NCBI GenBank assembly: GCA_027492275.1
Contig: JAPUFC010000091.1
Span: forward strand, 1-64,000
Reading direction: 5' to 3'
Origin: Mesorhizobium sp.
GTDB lineage: Bacteria; Pseudomonadota; Alphaproteobacteria; Rhizobiales; Rhizobiaceae
Length of the DNA: 64,000 bases
In this document: positions 37,647-48,682 of the stretch, piece by piece
Numbering within the stretch: the stretch's first letter is position 1
Layout: each line of letters starts with the position of its first letter
Made by a program: the position numbers and the translations under genes
The notes under the pieces: model-generated
What the model was told of the DNA's origin: nothing
Database searches by the model: none
The model's input: the letters and a program-made list of their open reading frames with translations, nothing else

Positions 37647-40600
37647 ATGCACCTGCTGACCTCCTCCTCCGCCTCGCTGGACGACCTGATCGAGCCCGTC
37701 GACCTGCGCCAGGACCCGGCCGACATTGCCGTGCTCTCCTTCACCGACAGCGACCTCGCCGGCATCGCCGCCGCGTGGCAGTCCGAGGGCGACAGGATGC
37801 CCTCGCTCCGGCTCGCCTCGCTGCGCGACCTGCGCCACCCCATGTCGGTCGATCTGTGGATCGAGGCCACCGCCCGCCATGCGAAACTGGTGCTGGTGCG
37901 CGTGCTCGGCGGCTACGACTGGTGGCGCTACGGCTGCGACCAGCTCGCCGCCGCCGCCCGCGCACACGGCGTCAAGCTCGCGCTGCTGCCCGGCGAATCG
38001 CACGAATCCGATGCCCGACTGGCCGAGCTGTCGACGCTTGCTCAAGGCGAGCAGGACGCCCTGCTCGCCTGCTTCCGCGCCGGCGGCCCGGACAACATGA
38101 AGGTCCTCGCACGCCGTCTGGCGGCGCTGGCGGCTGGCCGCCTTCCCGACGGGCAGGCCCGCATGGTTGCGAAAGCGGGGTTCTACGAGCCCGGCAGGGG
38201 CATCGTCGACCAGCCCCCTGCCGCGCCGCGGCAAGAGCCTCTCGTCGCCCTCCTCTTCTACCGCTCCATGCTGCTGGCCGCCGATGTCGACCCGATCGAC
38301 GCCTTGACCCAGTCTCTTCGGGAAAAAGGCATGGCCGTCGTCCCCATCTTCGTCGCCAGCCTGAAGGACCCCGGCTCGCTCGCCTTCGTGGAAGCGGCCC
38401 TCGCCGCGCTGCGCCCCTCGGCAATCGTCACCGCCACCGCTTTCGCCGCCGGCGCGGAGCCCGGCGCGGAGACGCTGTTCGACCGGGCCGGCGTGCCGGT
38501 CTTCCAGGTGATCGTCGCCACCACGCGCCGCGAGGCGTGGGAGAAAAGCCCGCGCGGCCTCGGGCCCGCCGATCTCGCCATGCATGTCGTGCTGCCGGAA
38601 CTCGACGGCCGCGTCCTCGCCGGCGCGGTCTCCTTCAAGGGCGAGACGGACATCGATCCGGCCTTCGGCCTTCGCGCGCAGGCCAACCGCGCCGAGCCCG
38701 GCCGCATCGACGCGGTCGCGCGGCGCATCGCCGCCCAGCTTCGTCTCGCGCGAACGCCCAACGCGAAGAAGAAAGTCGCGATCCTGATGCCGGACTATCC
38801 CGGCGCGGCCGGCCGCACGGGCTACGCGGTCGGCCTCGACGTTCCGGCAAGCGTGCTGGCGATGATTCGGGACATGAAGGACGCAGGCTACGCGGTGGAA
38901 AGGATTCCCGAATCGCCGCGCGCGCTGCTCGATGCACTGGAGCTTGAGGGCAAAGGACTGAGCGGTGAGGACTATCTGGCGCTGTGGCCCGGATTGCCGG
39001 CGGATGCCCGGGGAGAGATCGAAGCGGCATGGGGCGCGATGGAGGACGGGGCCGGCAATCCGCTGCCCCGCCAAATTCAATTCCGCGCCGCGCGTTTCGG
39101 CAATGTCACCGTCGCGCTCGCCCCGGATCGCGGAAAATCCGCCGATCGCCGCGCCGACTACCACGATCCGGCCCTGCCGCCGCGCCATGAGCTCGTCGCC
39201 TTCGGCCTGTGGCTGCGCGAAAGGCTCGGCGTCCACGCCATCGTCCATGTCGGCGCGCACGGAACGCTGGAGTGGTTGCCCGGCAAGACGGTCGCGTTGG
39301 GCGAAAGCTGCTTTCCGGAGGTCGTGGCCGGCGCCCTGCCCGTCATCTATCCCTTCATCGTGTCGAACCCCGGCGAGGCCGCGCACGCCAAGCGCCGCAT
39401 CGCGGCCATCACGCTCGGCCATCTTCCCCCGCCGCTCGCCAATGCCGGGCTGGACGCGGAGAAGGCGAAGCTGGAGCGTCTGGTCGACGAATACGCGCAG
39501 GCCGACGGCCTCGACCGCCGCCGCCGCGACCGGCTGGCCAGGCTGATCGTGGAGACGGCGGGCGAGACGGGCCTGTCCGCCGAGGCGGGCGTCGCCACCG
39601 CCGACACGCCGGACGAGGCGCTGCGCCGCATCGACGCCTGGCTCTGCGACCTCAAGGATTTTTCCATCAAGGATGGGCTGCACGTCTATGGGCGCTCCGC
39701 TCCGGGAGAGAACGACCCGCTGCGCCTGCGAAGCGCCGGGGCCGAGAAAAGCGCCCTGCTGACCGCGCTGGACGGAGGCCGCATAAAACCCGGCCCGTCC
39801 GGCGCGCCGGCGCGCGGCCGCACCGACGTGCTGCCGACCGGCCGCAACCTTTTCGCCGCCGATCCGCGCACCATGCCGACGCCGACCGCCTTCGACATCG
39901 GCAAGGCCGCCGCCGCCGAGGCGCTGACCCGCTATCTCCAGGAGCACGGCGACTGGCCCCGCGCGCTGGTCATGGACCTCTGGGGCTCGGCATCGCTGCG
40001 CACCGGCGGCGAGGAGATCGCGCAGGGCCTGGCCCTGATGGGCTGCCGCCCGCAATGGGATTTTGCCACCGGCCGCGTCACCGGCGTCGAGGTGCTGCCG
40101 CCGGCCGTTCTCGGCCGTCCGCGCGTCGACGTCACCTGGCGCATTTCCGGCCTGTTCCGCGACATGTTCCCGACCCAGATCGCGCTGCTGGATGCGGCCA
40201 CCCGCGCGGTCGCCGCGCTGAACGAGGATGCTTCGGAAAACCCGCTGGCCGCCGCCCGCCGCGCCGGCGAGGAAAAACCGGCGCGCATCTTCGGCTCCTC
40301 GCCCGGCACCTATGGCGCGGGTATAGAGGCGCTGCTCTCCGGCGGCGAGTGGGAGCGCCGCGAGGACCTGGGCGAGACCTATCTCGACATGGCCTCGCAC
40401 GCCTTCGGCGGCGCGGAGGGCGAGGCGTATCCCGCGCCGGGCGCCTTCGCCGGCCGCGTCCAGGCGGCCGACATGCTGATCCACACCGGTGACGACCCCG
40501 GTCGCGACATTCTGGAAGGCTCGGCCGACGTCGCCTTCATCGGCGGCTTTTCCGCCGCGCTCGCGGCCCTCGGAACACACGCCGACATCGTCGTGCTGGA

Positions 40601-40994
40601 CACCACCGATCCGCAAAAACCCAAGGCGCGCTCCGTCACCGAGGCGGTCACGCGCACGGTGCGCGCCCGCGCGCTGAACCCGCGCTTCATCGCCGGCCAG
40701 ATGCGGCACGGCCCGCGCGGCGCGTCCGAATTCGCCGAGACGGTGGACCGTCTCGTCGGCTTCGCGGAGACGACGAACGCCATCCCCGGCGCGCTGATCG
40801 ACGCGCTGCATGACGCCTATCTCGGCGACGAGGCCGTGCGCGCCTTCCTGCTGCGCGAAAATCCACAGGCCGCGCGGTTCATCGCCGAGCGCTTCGAGCA
40901 GGCGCGGCAGCGCGGCCTGTGGCACCCGCTGCGCAACAGCGTCGCCGACGATCTGGCCGCTTTGATCGCCGATACGAGGGAGGTGGCGGCATGA
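37647..40994 (+). CDS. cobN: Cobaltochelatase subunit CobN
   Basis: The large subunit of the ATP-dependent aerobic cobaltochelatase that inserts Co2+ into hydrogenobyrinate a,c-diamide. At 1,115 residues it is somewhat shorter than the roughly 1,250 of the Pseudomonas denitrificans protein, but the CobN/BchH domain runs throughout (for example H-V-G-A-H-G-T-L-E-W-L-P-G-K and A-D-M-L-I-H-T-G-D-D-P-G). The partner AAA+ subunits are not in this window. The ATG at 37647 has only a weak binding site (GGCGGG). Confidence 0.95.
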   Translation: MHLLTSSSASLDDLIEPVDLRQDPADIAVLSFTDSDLAGIAAAWQSEGDRMPSLRLASLRDLRHPMSVDLWIEATARHAKLVLVRVLGGYDWWRYGCDQLAAAARAHGVKLALLPGESHESDARLAELSTLAQGEQDALLACFRAGGPDNMKVLARRLAALAAGRLPDGQARMVAKAGFYEPGRGIVDQPPAAPRQEPLVALLFYRSMLLAADVDPIDALTQSLREKGMAVVPIFVASLKDPGSLAFVEAALAALRPSAIVTATAFAAGAEPGAETLFDRAGVPVFQVIVATTRREAWEKSPRGLGPADLAMHVVLPELDGRVLAGAVSFKGETDIDPAFGLRAQANRAEPGRIDAVARRIAAQLRLARTPNAKKKVAILMPDYPGAAGRTGYAVGLDVPASVLAMIRDMKDAGYAVERIPESPRALLDALELEGKGLSGEDYLALWPGLPADARGEIEAAWGAMEDGAGNPLPRQIQFRAARFGNVTVALAPDRGKSADRRADYHDPALPPRHELVAFGLWLRERLGVHAIVHVGAHGTLEWLPGKTVALGESCFPEVVAGALPVIYPFIVSNPGEAAHAKRRIAAITLGHLPPPLANAGLDAEKAKLERLVDEYAQADGLDRRRRDRLARLIVETAGETGLSAEAGVATADTPDEALRRIDAWLCDLKDFSIKDGLHVYGRSAPGENDPLRLRSAGAEKSALLTALDGGRIKPGPSGAPARGRTDVLPTGRNLFAADPRTMPTPTAFDIGKAAAAEALTRYLQEHGDWPRALVMDLWGSASLRTGGEEIAQGLALMGCRPQWDFATGRVTGVEVLPPAVLGRPRVDVTWRISGLFRDMFPTQIALLDAATRAVAALNEDASENPLAAARRAGEEKPARIFGSSPGTYGAGIEALLSGGEWERREDLGETYLDMASHAFGGAEGEAYPAPGAFAGRVQAADMLIHTGDDPGRDILEGSADVAFIGGFSAALAALGTHADIVVLDTTDPQKPKARSVTEAVTRTVRARALNPRFIAGQMRHGPRGASEFAETVDRLVGFAETTNAIPGALIDALHDAYLGDEAVRAFLLRENPQAARFIAERFEQARQRGLWHPLRNSVADDLAALIADTREVAA

Positions 40995-42268
40995 ACGCCA
41001 TCTCGCGACGCGGCGCGTGTCCTGCCTTGTCCGCGCCGATGCGGACCGGCGACGGCCTTCTGGTGCGGCTCAACCCCGTCGCATCAGGATTTTCGCCCAA
41101 CACGCTGATCGGACTCTGCGAATCGGCATCGCGCCACGGCAACGGGCTGGTCGAGGTCACGGCGCGCGGCAGCTTGCAGATTCGCGGCCTGAGCGAGGCG
41201 AGCGCGCCGCTTCTGGCCGCCGAGGTGGACGCGCTCGGCATCGAAGTGCGCACCGGCGTGCCGGTGGAAACTGGCCCGCTGGCCGGGCTCGACCCCGACG
41301 AGACCGCCGATCCGCGCCCTCTGGCCGAGACGATCCGGGAGAGGATTGGCGCTTCCGGCCTGTCGCCGAGGCTGGGCCCCAAGGTCTCGGTCGTGGTCGA
41401 CGGCGGCGGACGCTTCGGCATGTCGAAAGTCGCCGCCGACCTGCGGCTGGACGCGGTGGACGCCGGAATGTGGCGGGTGGCCGTGGCGGGCGATGCGGAG
41501 ACCGCGCAAGTGCGTGGCGTCCACGACGCCGATGCGGCGCGCGACATCGCTTTGTCCGTTCTTGAAGCCATCGCCGCCCTCGGGATCGACGGCCGCGCGC
41601 GAGACCTGCCGGCCGCGCCGCGCCCTTCCGGCAGGCCAGAGGTGGGCAACGTCGAGCATCGATCCTGCAAGACGGCACAAACCGGCTTCCACGCTCTCCG
41701 CGATTCCCGCGTCGCGCTCGCCGTCGCCCTGCCTTTCGGGCAGATGCGCGCCGAAAGCGTGATCGCCTTTGCCCGAGCAGCGGAGGAAAGAAACGCACGC
41801 GACATCCGCCTCGCGCCCGGCCGCATGCTTCTGGTTCCGTGTACCGACCGGCCCGCCGCCGAAGCGTTTCGGGCGATGGCCGAAAACATCGGCTTCGTCA
41901 CCGACCCCGCCGATCCGCGCCTCTCCATCGCCGCCTGTCCCGGCTCGCCGGCCTGCGGCTCGGGAAAAATCCCGGCACGCGACCTCGCCGCCACGATCGC
42001 GCGCGACCATGCCGCGCTGTTCGACGGCTCGTTCGAGCTCCACGTTTCCGGCTGCGCCAAGGGCTGCGCGCATCCCGCGCCGGCCGCGCTGACGCTGGTG
42101 GGCGCCGACCGGGGGTGCGGGCTCGTGCTCGGCTGCACCGCCCGCGCCGCGCCCGTCGCCCACGCGACCGACCCCGCCTCTGGCTTTGCGCGGCTGGCCG
42201 CACTATGGAACGCCTCCGCGCGTGAGACGAAAGCGCTCGCCGCCGCCTTTTCGGGAAACAAGCCCTGA
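40991..42268 (+). CDS. cobG: Precorrin-3B synthase
   Basis: A 425-residue member of the sulfite/nitrite-reductase-like family. CobG uses O2 to hydroxylate precorrin-3A and form the gamma-lactone, the step that defines the aerobic pathway. The 4Fe-4S ligands are visible as C-P-G-S-P-A-C and C-A-K-G-C-A-H-P. The ATG at 40991 overlaps the cobN stop by 4 nt. Confidence 0.93.
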   Translation: MNAISRRGACPALSAPMRTGDGLLVRLNPVASGFSPNTLIGLCESASRHGNGLVEVTARGSLQIRGLSEASAPLLAAEVDALGIEVRTGVPVETGPLAGLDPDETADPRPLAETIRERIGASGLSPRLGPKVSVVVDGGGRFGMSKVAADLRLDAVDAGMWRVAVAGDAETAQVRGVHDADAARDIALSVLEAIAALGIDGRARDLPAAPRPSGRPEVGNVEHRSCKTAQTGFHALRDSRVALAVALPFGQMRAESVIAFARAAEERNARDIRLAPGRMLLVPCTDRPAAEAFRAMAENIGFVTDPADPRLSIAACPGSPACGSGKIPARDLAATIARDHAALFDGSFELHVSGCAKGCAHPAPAALTLVGADRGCGLVLGCTARAAPVAHATDPASGFARLAALWNASARETKALAAAFSGNKP

Positions 42269-42903
42269 TGTCCGCCCATCACGACTACATCCGCGACGGC
42301 AATGCGATCTACCAACGATCCTTCGCCATCATCCGCGCCGAGGCCGACCTGTCGCGCTTCGCGCCGGACGAGGCGGATGTCGCGGTGCGCATGATCCACG
42401 CCTGCGGGCTGGTCGATGCCGCCGCCCATTTCGTCTTCTCGCCCGGCCTGGTCGCCGCCGCCCGCGCGGCCTTGCAGGCGGGCGCGCCGATCCTCTGCGA
42501 CGCCGAGATGGTCGCGCGCGGCGTGACCCGGGCCCGGCTTCCGGCCAACAACGATGTCGTCTGCACGCTGCACGATCCGCGCACGCCCGAGCTGGCAAAG
42601 GCGATCGGCAACACCCGCTCGGCCGCCGCGCTCGAACTGTGGCGCGACAGGCTGGCCGGCGCGGTCGTCGCCATCGGCAACGCGCCGACCGCGCTCTTCC
42701 ACCTCCTCGACATGCTGCGCGACGGCGCGAAAAAACCCGCCGCGATCCTCGGCATGCCGGTCGGCTTCGTCGGCGCGGCCGAATCCAAGGAGGCTCTGGC
42801 CGAAGACCCCCACGGCGTGCCCTTCGCCATCGTGCGCGGCCGCATGGGCGGCAGCGCCATGACCGCGGCGGCCGTCAACGCCTTGGCGAGGCCGGGCATA
42901 TGA
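42268..42903 (+). CDS. cobH: Precorrin-8X methylmutase
   Basis: A 211-residue CobH/CbiC protein that moves the methyl group from C-11 to C-12 to give hydrogenobyrinate. The start region ([15 protein letters not shown]), the catalytic-type His in R-M-I-H-A-C-G, and the G-N-A-P-T-A-L segment fit the family. It begins in the TGATG of the cobG stop. Confidence 0.95.
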   Translation: MSAHHDYIRDGNAIYQRSFAIIRAEADLSRFAPDEADVAVRMIHACGLVDAAAHFVFSPGLVAAARAALQAGAPILCDAEMVARGVTRARLPANNDVVCTLHDPRTPELAKAIGNTRSAAALELWRDRLAGAVVAIGNAPTALFHLLDMLRDGAKKPAAILGMPVGFVGAAESKEALAEDPHGVPFAIVRGRMGGSAMTAAAVNALARPGI

Positions 42904-43625
42904 CGGCGAAGCTGTACGGCGTCGGCACCGGTCCCGGCGATCCCGAACTGATGACGATGAAGGCGGTCCGCGCGCTCGGCGAGGCCGACGTGATGGCATA
43001 CTTCGCCAAGCGCGGCTCCAACGGCAATGCGCGCTCGATCGTCGCCGGCCATGTTCGGCCCGGCACCGTCGAGCTGCCGCTCCATTATCCCGTCACCACC
43101 GAGATCGACCGCCACCACGCCGACTACCGCTCGTCCATTACCGGCTTCTACGAGGAATCGGCCAGCCGGGTGGCCGCGCATCTGGATGCCGGCCGCACCG
43201 TCGCCGTTCTGTCGGAAGGCGATCCGCTGTTCTACGGCTCCTACATGCACCTGCACGTGCGCCTCGCCCACCGCTACCCGACCGAGGTGATCCCCGGCGT
43301 CAGCGCCATGGCGGGCTGTTGGTCGCGCGAGGGCGTTCCGATCACCCAGGGCGACGACGTATTGACCGTGCTGCCCGGCACCATGGCGGAGTTCGAACTG
43401 ACCCGCCGGCTGGCCGACACCGACGCCGCCGTCATCATGAAGGTCGGCCGCAACCTGCCGAAGATCAGGCGCGCGCTCGCCGCCGCCGGCCTCCTGGAGC
43501 GCGCCATCTATGTCGAGCGCGGCACTATGGAAGGCGCGGCCTCGATGCGGCTGGCCGACAAGGCGGACGACCAGGCGCCCTATTTCTCGCTGGTGCTGGT
43601 GCCCGGCTGGACGGAACGCCCGTGA
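42900..43625 (+). CDS. cobI: Precorrin-2 C20-methyltransferase
   Basis: A 241-residue SAM-dependent tetrapyrrole methylase. [11 protein letters not shown] at the start and [11 protein letters not shown] are the diagnostic segments of the CobI/CbiL branch. It makes precorrin-3A. It overlaps cobH by 4 nt (ATGA). Confidence 0.95.
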   Translation: MTAKLYGVGTGPGDPELMTMKAVRALGEADVMAYFAKRGSNGNARSIVAGHVRPGTVELPLHYPVTTEIDRHHADYRSSITGFYEESASRVAAHLDAGRTVAVLSEGDPLFYGSYMHLHVRLAHRYPTEVIPGVSAMAGCWSREGVPITQGDDVLTVLPGTMAEFELTRRLADTDAAVIMKVGRNLPKIRRALAAAGLLERAIYVERGTMEGAASMRLADKADDQAPYFSLVLVPGWTERP

Positions 43626-44386
43626 GCGGAAAACTGTTCGTCATAGGGCTCGGTCCCGGCAGCCCGGCGCAGGCGACGCCGGAGGCGCTGTCGGCCGTGG
43701 CGGACTCGGCCTTCTTCTACGGCTACGGCCCCTATCTCGACCGGCTCGACCTGCGGCAAGACCAGACGCGCGTCGCCTCCGACAACCGGGAAGAGCTTTT
43801 TCGCGCCCGCGCGGCGTTGGAAAAGGCCGCGTCGGGGGCGGCGGTCGCGGTGGTTTCCGGCGGCGACCCCGGCGTCTTCGCCATGGCGGCCGCCGTCTGC
43901 GAGGCGATCGAGGCCGGCCCGCCGGCGTGGCGCAACATCGAGCTCGTCATCGTGCCGGGCGTCACCGCCATGCTCGCCGTCGCCGCGCGGGCCGGCGCGC
44001 CGCTCGGCCACGATTTCTGCGCCATCTCACTCTCCGACAATCTGAAGCCATGGGAGCTGATCGAGCGGCGGCTGACGCTGGCGGCCGAGGCCGGCTTCGT
44101 CATCGCGCTCTACAACCCGATCTCGAAGGCGCGGCCCTGGCAGCTCGGCCGGGCGCTGGAGCTCCTGGCGGAAAAGCTGCCGCCCAAAACGCCGGTCATC
44201 TTCGGCCGCGCCGCCGGCCGCCCCGACGAGCGCATCACCGTCTTCGAGCTGGCGACAGCGGAAGCCTCACGCGCGGACATGGCGACCTGCGTCATCATCG
44301 GCTCGACCGAGACGCGCCTGATCGAGCGGCCCGGCAGGGCCCCGCTGGTCTATTCGCCGCGCTTTTCCAGGGGCGCGAGCGCATGA
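43622..44386 (+). CDS. cobJ: Precorrin-3B C17-methyltransferase
   Basis: A 254-residue tetrapyrrole methylase that methylates C-17 with ring contraction. G-L-G-P-G-S-P-A-Q-A-T-P, S-G-G-D-P-G-V-F-A-M-A and A-L-Y-N-P-I-S-K-A-R-P-W are characteristic of CobJ/CbiH. The GTG start overlaps the cobI stop (GTGA). The 3' end overlaps the oppositely oriented cobK by 37 nt. Confidence 0.95.
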   Translation: MSGKLFVIGLGPGSPAQATPEALSAVADSAFFYGYGPYLDRLDLRQDQTRVASDNREELFRARAALEKAASGAAVAVVSGGDPGVFAMAAAVCEAIEAGPPAWRNIELVIVPGVTAMLAVAARAGAPLGHDFCAISLSDNLKPWELIERRLTLAAEAGFVIALYNPISKARPWQLGRALELLAEKLPPKTPVIFGRAAGRPDERITVFELATAEASRADMATCVIIGSTETRLIERPGRAPLVYSPRFSRGASA

Positions 44387-45114
44387 TCGGCCATCGCAGC
44401 CACCACCTCGACCGTCTCCGCGCCGGGGACATCCGGCAGCGCCGGCCGCTTCAGCATGAACACCGGGATGCCGAGGCGGCGCGCGGCGGCCAGCTTGCCA
44501 TAGGTCGCCGTCCCGCCGCTGTTCTTGCAGACGATGGCCTCGATTTTTTCCCGTCGCAGCAGGTCGAGCTCGCCGGCCTCGGCGAACGGCCCGCGCCCGA
44601 TAAGATAGGTCACGTCCGGCAGGCCGAGCGGCGGCCTGATCGGATCGACGCTGCGCACGACGTAGGCGTGCTGCCGCGCCGCCTCGAAGCCCTTGACCTC
44701 GTTGCGGCCGAGCGCGAGGAACACCCGGCGCGAGGCAGCGCCCAGCGCCCGCACGGCATCGGCCACATCGGCGACGTCCGTCCAGCGGTCGCCCTCGACC
44801 GGCACCCAGCCCGGGCGGCGCAGCGCAAGCATCGGCACGCCGGCGAGACGCGCGGCTTGCGCCGCATTGGCCGAGATGCGCGCGGCGTAAGGATGCGTGG
44901 CGTCGACCAGAAGCGCGATCCCCTCGCTTTCGAGATAGGTCGCCAGACCCTCCGCGCCGCCGAACCCGCCGATGCGGACGGGCACCGGCTGCGCGACCGG
45001 GTTTTCGGTGCGGCCGGCCAGCGACAGCACGATGTCGCGGCCGCGCCACTGCGCCAGCAGCGCCGCGAGCCTGCGCGCTTCCGTAGTGCCGCCGAGGATC
45101 AGTATCTTTGCCAT
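44350..45114 (-). CDS. cobK: Precorrin-6A reductase
   Basis: A 254-residue NAD(P)H-dependent reductase of the CobK/CbiJ family. The nucleotide-binding start (I-L-I-L-G-G-T-T-E-A-R-R-L), D-A-T-H-P-Y-A and the late C-K-N-S-G-G motif are clear. The ATG at 45114 is chosen over 45123. It is on the opposite strand from its pathway neighbours, tail to tail with cobJ and divergent from cobL (74-nt gap), so it needs its own promoter. Confidence 0.94.
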   Translation of the reverse strand: MAKILILGGTTEARRLAALLAQWRGRDIVLSLAGRTENPVAQPVPVRIGGFGGAEGLATYLESEGIALLVDATHPYAARISANAAQAARLAGVPMLALRRPGWVPVEGDRWTDVADVADAVRALGAASRRVFLALGRNEVKGFEAARQHAYVVRSVDPIRPPLGLPDVTYLIGRGPFAEAGELDLLRREKIEAIVCKNSGGTATYGKLAAARRLGIPVFMLKRPALPDVPGAETVEVVAAMADHALAPLEKRGE

Positions 45115-45188
45115 CGCCCCCACCCTTATCCTCTCGCCGCGACCATGGGGAGGGAGGAACCGGCAAAGCGAACGGGGAGCGCCGCGCC

Positions 45189-46412
45189 ATGACCGGCGAA
45201 GCCCAAAGCAGATGGCTGACCGTCGTCGGCATCGGCGAGGACGGCGTATCCGGTCTGTCCGACGCCGCCAAGAAGGCCGTCGCCTCGGCCCGGATCGTCT
45301 TCGGCGGCAAGCGCCATCTGGCGCTGGTGGACGGGCTGGCTACCGGCGACCGCCGGCCGTGGCCCTCCCCCTTCGATGCCGCCATGCGCGCCGTCGTCGC
45401 GCTGCGGGGGCAAGAAGTCTGCGTGCTGGCCTCCGGCGATCCGTTCTTCCACGGCGTCGGCGTGACGCTGGCGCGCCATGTCCCGTCCTGCGAGATGCAG
45501 GTGTTTTCCGCGCCGTCTTCTCTTTCTCTGGCTGCGGCGCGCCTTGGCTGGGCATTGCAGGAGGTGGAAACCGTTTCGCTGCACGGCCATCCGATCGACC
45601 TGATCCGGCCGCTGCTGCACCCCGGACGCCGCCTGCTTGCGCTGACCTCGGACGGCGATGCGCCCGCCGCGATCGCCGCCCTGCTCGCCCGAATCGGCTT
45701 CGGCGCATCGAGGCTGACGGTTCTGGAAGCGCTCGGCGGCCCCGACGAACGCATCCGCGGCGCGACGGCGGACCGCTTCGACCTGAAGGACATCAATCCG
45801 CTCAACGTGCTGGCGATCGACATTGATTCGACCCGTGAAGCGCGAATCCTGCCGCTCGGCTTTGGCCTCGCCGACGATCTGTTCGAGCATGACGGCCAGA
45901 TCACCAAGCGCGCGATCCGCGCCGTCACCCTGTCGGCGCTGTCGCCCCGGCGCGGCGAGCTGCTGTGGGACATCGGCGCCGGCTCGGGCTCCGTCTCCAT
46001 CGAATGGATGCTGGCGCACCCCTCCATGCGCGCCATCGCCGTCGAGGCCGATCCGGAGCGCGCGGAGCGCATCGGCCGCAATGTCTGGACCTTCGGCGTG
46101 CCGGGGCTGGAGATCGTGCAAGGTCTTGCGCCCGCCGCCCTGCATGGGCTCGCGACCCCGGACGCGGTCTTCATCGGCGGCGGCGGCACGGACGAGGGCG
46201 TGATCGATGCGGCGATCGAGGCGCTGCGCCCCGGCGGGCGACTGGTCGCCAACGCCGTGACGCTGGAGATGCAGGCGCTGCTGGTCGGACGCCATGTCGA
46301 GCTCGGCGGCGACCTCGCCACCATCGCCGTCTCCCGCGCCGCGCCCGTCGGCTCCATGACGGCGTGGCGTCCGGCTCTGCCGGTGACGCAATGGTCGTGG
46401 AGGAAGCCGTGA
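45189..46412 (+). CDS. cobL: Precorrin-6Y C5,15-methyltransferase (decarboxylating)
   Basis: A 407-residue fusion. The N-terminal half ([21 protein letters not shown]) is CbiE-type methylase; the C-terminal half ([18 protein letters not shown]) is CbiT-type. Together they methylate C-5 and C-15 and remove the acetate carboxyl to give precorrin-8X. GGGGAG precedes the ATG at 45189. It is first in a forward block after the reversed cobK. Confidence 0.95.
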   Translation: MTGEAQSRWLTVVGIGEDGVSGLSDAAKKAVASARIVFGGKRHLALVDGLATGDRRPWPSPFDAAMRAVVALRGQEVCVLASGDPFFHGVGVTLARHVPSCEMQVFSAPSSLSLAAARLGWALQEVETVSLHGHPIDLIRPLLHPGRRLLALTSDGDAPAAIAALLARIGFGASRLTVLEALGGPDERIRGATADRFDLKDINPLNVLAIDIDSTREARILPLGFGLADDLFEHDGQITKRAIRAVTLSALSPRRGELLWDIGAGSGSVSIEWMLAHPSMRAIAVEADPERAERIGRNVWTFGVPGLEIVQGLAPAALHGLATPDAVFIGGGGTDEGVIDAAIEALRPGGRLVANAVTLEMQALLVGRHVELGGDLATIAVSRAAPVGSMTAWRPALPVTQWSWRKP

Positions 46413-46795
46413 TCGTGGCGGGGATCGGCAGCAGGAAGGGCGTCGGCGCCGCCGAGGTAAGGCGGGCGCTCGACGCCGCGCTCGCCGCGCACGGGCTGGA
46501 ACCCTCCGCCGTCGCCGCTCTGGCGACGACCCCGTTCAAGGCGGACGAGGCGGGAATCTTCGAGGCCGGGAAAGCGATGGGAATTCCGGTGCGGATCGTG
46601 GAGCCGGCCGCCGTGGAAATCCGACCGGACCGGCAAAGCACCCTCACCCGCTCCGCCTTGTCCCTCTCCCTCGCCGGCACGCCTTCCGTCTCCGAATCCG
46701 CAGCGCTGGCCGCCGCCGGGCCCGGCGCGCGGCTGCTCGGGCCCCGCATTGTCATGGGCCGCGTCACCTGCGCGCTGGCGGAGAGCCGGCCATGA
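46409..46795 (+). CDS. cobE: Cobalamin biosynthesis protein CobE
   Basis: A 128-residue protein of the CobE/CbiG C-terminal family (start [11 protein letters not shown]). Its exact role in the aerobic pathway is unsettled; tetrapyrrole binding has been proposed. The GTG at 46409 overlaps the cobL stop and has GGAGGA 4 nt upstream, so it is preferred over an ATG at 46391 that overlaps cobL by 22 nt. Confidence 0.88.
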   Translation: MIVAGIGSRKGVGAAEVRRALDAALAAHGLEPSAVAALATTPFKADEAGIFEAGKAMGIPVRIVEPAAVEIRPDRQSTLTRSALSLSLAGTPSVSESAALAAAGPGARLLGPRIVMGRVTCALAESRP

Positions 46796-47556
46796 CGGTG
46801 CATTTCATCGGCGCGGGGCCGGGCGCGGTCGACCTGATCACGGTGCGCGGCGCGCGGCTGCTCGCCGCCTGCCCGGTCTGCCTCCATGCCGGCTCCATCG
46901 TCTCGCCGGACCTGCTTGCCCATTGCCCGCCCGGCGCGCGGCTGGTCGACACCGCGCCGCTGTCGCTGGACGAGATCGAGGCGGAGTATGCGGCCGCCCA
47001 CCGCGCCGGCCACGACGTCGCCCGCCTGCATTCCGGCGATCTGTCGGTCTGGAGCGCGGTGGCCGAGCAGATGCGCAGGCTCGACCGCCTCGGCATCCCC
47101 TACACGCTGACCCCCGGCGTGCCGTCCTTCGCGGCGGCGGCGGCCGCGCTCGGGCGCGAGCTGACGATCCCGGAGGTGGCGCAATCGCTGGTGCTCACCC
47201 GCATGTCCGGCCGCGCCTCGAAGATGCCCGAAGGCGAGACGCTGCGAAATTTCGGCGCGACGGGCGCGACGCTCGCCATTCATCTGGCGATCCACGCGCT
47301 GGAGAACATCGTCGCCGAGCTGACGCCGCTTTACGGGCCGGATTGCCCGGTGGCGATCGTCTTTCGCGCCTCCTGGCCGGACGAGCGCATCGTTTCGGGC
47401 ACGCTGGCCGACATCGCGCAAAAGCACGCGGCCGAGCCCATCGAGCGCACGGCGATCATCTTCGTCGGCAAAAGCCTGGCGGCGGAGGATTTCCGCGAGA
47501 GCTCGCTCTACGACGCGGCCTATCAGCGCCGGTTCAGGGGACGCGACACGCCATGA
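46792..47556 (+). CDS. cobM: Precorrin-4 C11-methyltransferase
   Basis: A 254-residue tetrapyrrole methylase: [25 protein letters not shown] and L-T-R-M-S-G-R-A are diagnostic of CobM/CbiF. It makes precorrin-5. Its ATG overlaps cobE (ATGA) and its 3' end overlaps the reversed cbiD by 34 nt. Confidence 0.95.
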   Translation: MTVHFIGAGPGAVDLITVRGARLLAACPVCLHAGSIVSPDLLAHCPPGARLVDTAPLSLDEIEAEYAAAHRAGHDVARLHSGDLSVWSAVAEQMRRLDRLGIPYTLTPGVPSFAAAAAALGRELTIPEVAQSLVLTRMSGRASKMPEGETLRNFGATGATLAIHLAIHALENIVAELTPLYGPDCPVAIVFRASWPDERIVSGTLADIAQKHAAEPIERTAIIFVGKSLAAEDFRESSLYDAAYQRRFRGRDTP

Positions 47557-48632
47557 GCCGGAGCAAAGGGCGCTTCGCCCGACAGCCGCCCCTCGCGGTC
47601 GAAGACGAGGATTTCCAGCGCGATCGCCTCGCTGCCCAGAACGGGCGCGGCGGCGGCCCACGCGCGCCGCGCGACGGCGTCGCCGATGCGGATTCCCGCA
47701 GCCTCGGCCTCGGCGAAAGCCTGCGCCACCGTGTTGGCGGCGCGGATGCGGGCGGCCAACGCCGCGTCCGCCCCCTCGCCCGCCGCGAGCTCGGCCAGCA
47801 TGTCGAGGTCGGGCGCGCCGCGCTTGGAATGCACGTCCAGCATGCCCTGCGCCAGCTTGGTCATCTTGGCGACGCCGCCGGCGATGGTGACGCGCGGCAC
47901 CGGATGCGCCCTGACATATTTCAGCATGCCGCCGACGAAGTCGCCCATGTCGATCAAGGCCACCTCGTGCAGCCCGTGATGCTTTTGAACGGCGATCTCG
48001 GAGGCGTTGCCTGTCGATCCTGCGACATGGTCGAGACCCGTCGCCCGCGCCACGTCGATGCCGCGATGGATGGAGTGGATCCACGCCGCGCAGGAGAACG
48101 GGATCACGATGCCGGTCGTGCCAAGCACCGACAGGCCGCCGACGATGCCGAGGCGCGGGTTCAGCGTCCTGGTCGCGAGCGCCGCCCCCTCGGCGATGGA
48201 CACCTCGACCTCGATGTCCTCGCCCGCCGCTTCCCGCACCGCCTGCGCGATCATCTTGCGCGGCACCGGGTTGATCGCCGGCTCGCCGGGCGGGATCGGC
48301 AGGCCGGGCCGCGTCACCAGCCCCACGCCCTCGCCGCGCCGGAAGGTGACGCCGCCGCCGGCCGCGCCGGGCCGCACCGTGACGGCGACCAGCGCGCCAT
48401 GCGTCACGTCGGGGTCGTCGCCGGCATCCTTGATGATGGCCGCGCGCGCGAAACCCTCGCCGCGCTCCCACTGCGCCAGCGCGAAGGCGACGCGCCGCCC
48501 CCCCGGCAGGCCGATCTCCACCGGGTCTGGAAACTCGCCGGACAGCAGCGCCGCGCAGGCGGCCTTGGCGGCGGCCGTGGCGCAGGCCCCCGTCGTCCAG
48601 CCGCGCCGCAGCGGTTTTTCGTCGTCGCTCAT
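47523..48632 (-). CDS. cbiD: Cobalt-precorrin-5B C1-methyltransferase CbiD
   Basis: A 369-residue CbiD-family enzyme ([15 protein letters not shown] start, [10 protein letters not shown] and a late S-K-R-G-A-P-D segment). It should methylate C-1, the job done by CobF in the P. denitrificans pathway; no cobF is visible here. CbiD is named for the anaerobic route, so the cluster mixes families while keeping the O2-dependent CobG. The ATG at 48632 is chosen because family similarity starts there. Confidence 0.92.
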   Translation of the reverse strand: MSDDEKPLRRGWTTGACATAAAKAACAALLSGEFPDPVEIGLPGGRRVAFALAQWERGEGFARAAIIKDAGDDPDVTHGALVAVTVRPGAAGGGVTFRRGEGVGLVTRPGLPIPPGEPAINPVPRKMIAQAVREAAGEDIEVEVSIAEGAALATRTLNPRLGIVGGLSVLGTTGIVIPFSCAAWIHSIHRGIDVARATGLDHVAGSTGNASEIAVQKHHGLHEVALIDMGDFVGGMLKYVRAHPVPRVTIAGGVAKMTKLAQGMLDVHSKRGAPDLDMLAELAAGEGADAALAARIRAANTVAQAFAEAEAAGIRIGDAVARRAWAAAAPVLGSEAIALEILVFDREGRLSGEAPFAPAHGVSRPLNRR

Positions 48633-48682
48633 GCGCCGATCTATAGGCCCGCGCGCATGATCCGTCATGGGGTCGGCGCGCC

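Noticed and set aside
36450-40925. Very long reverse-strand open frame (about 1,490 codons) opposite cobW and cobN
   Set aside because: It is the antisense of clear cobN and cobW coding sequence; high GC removes stop codons from the opposite strand. Its product is low-complexity and matches no family.
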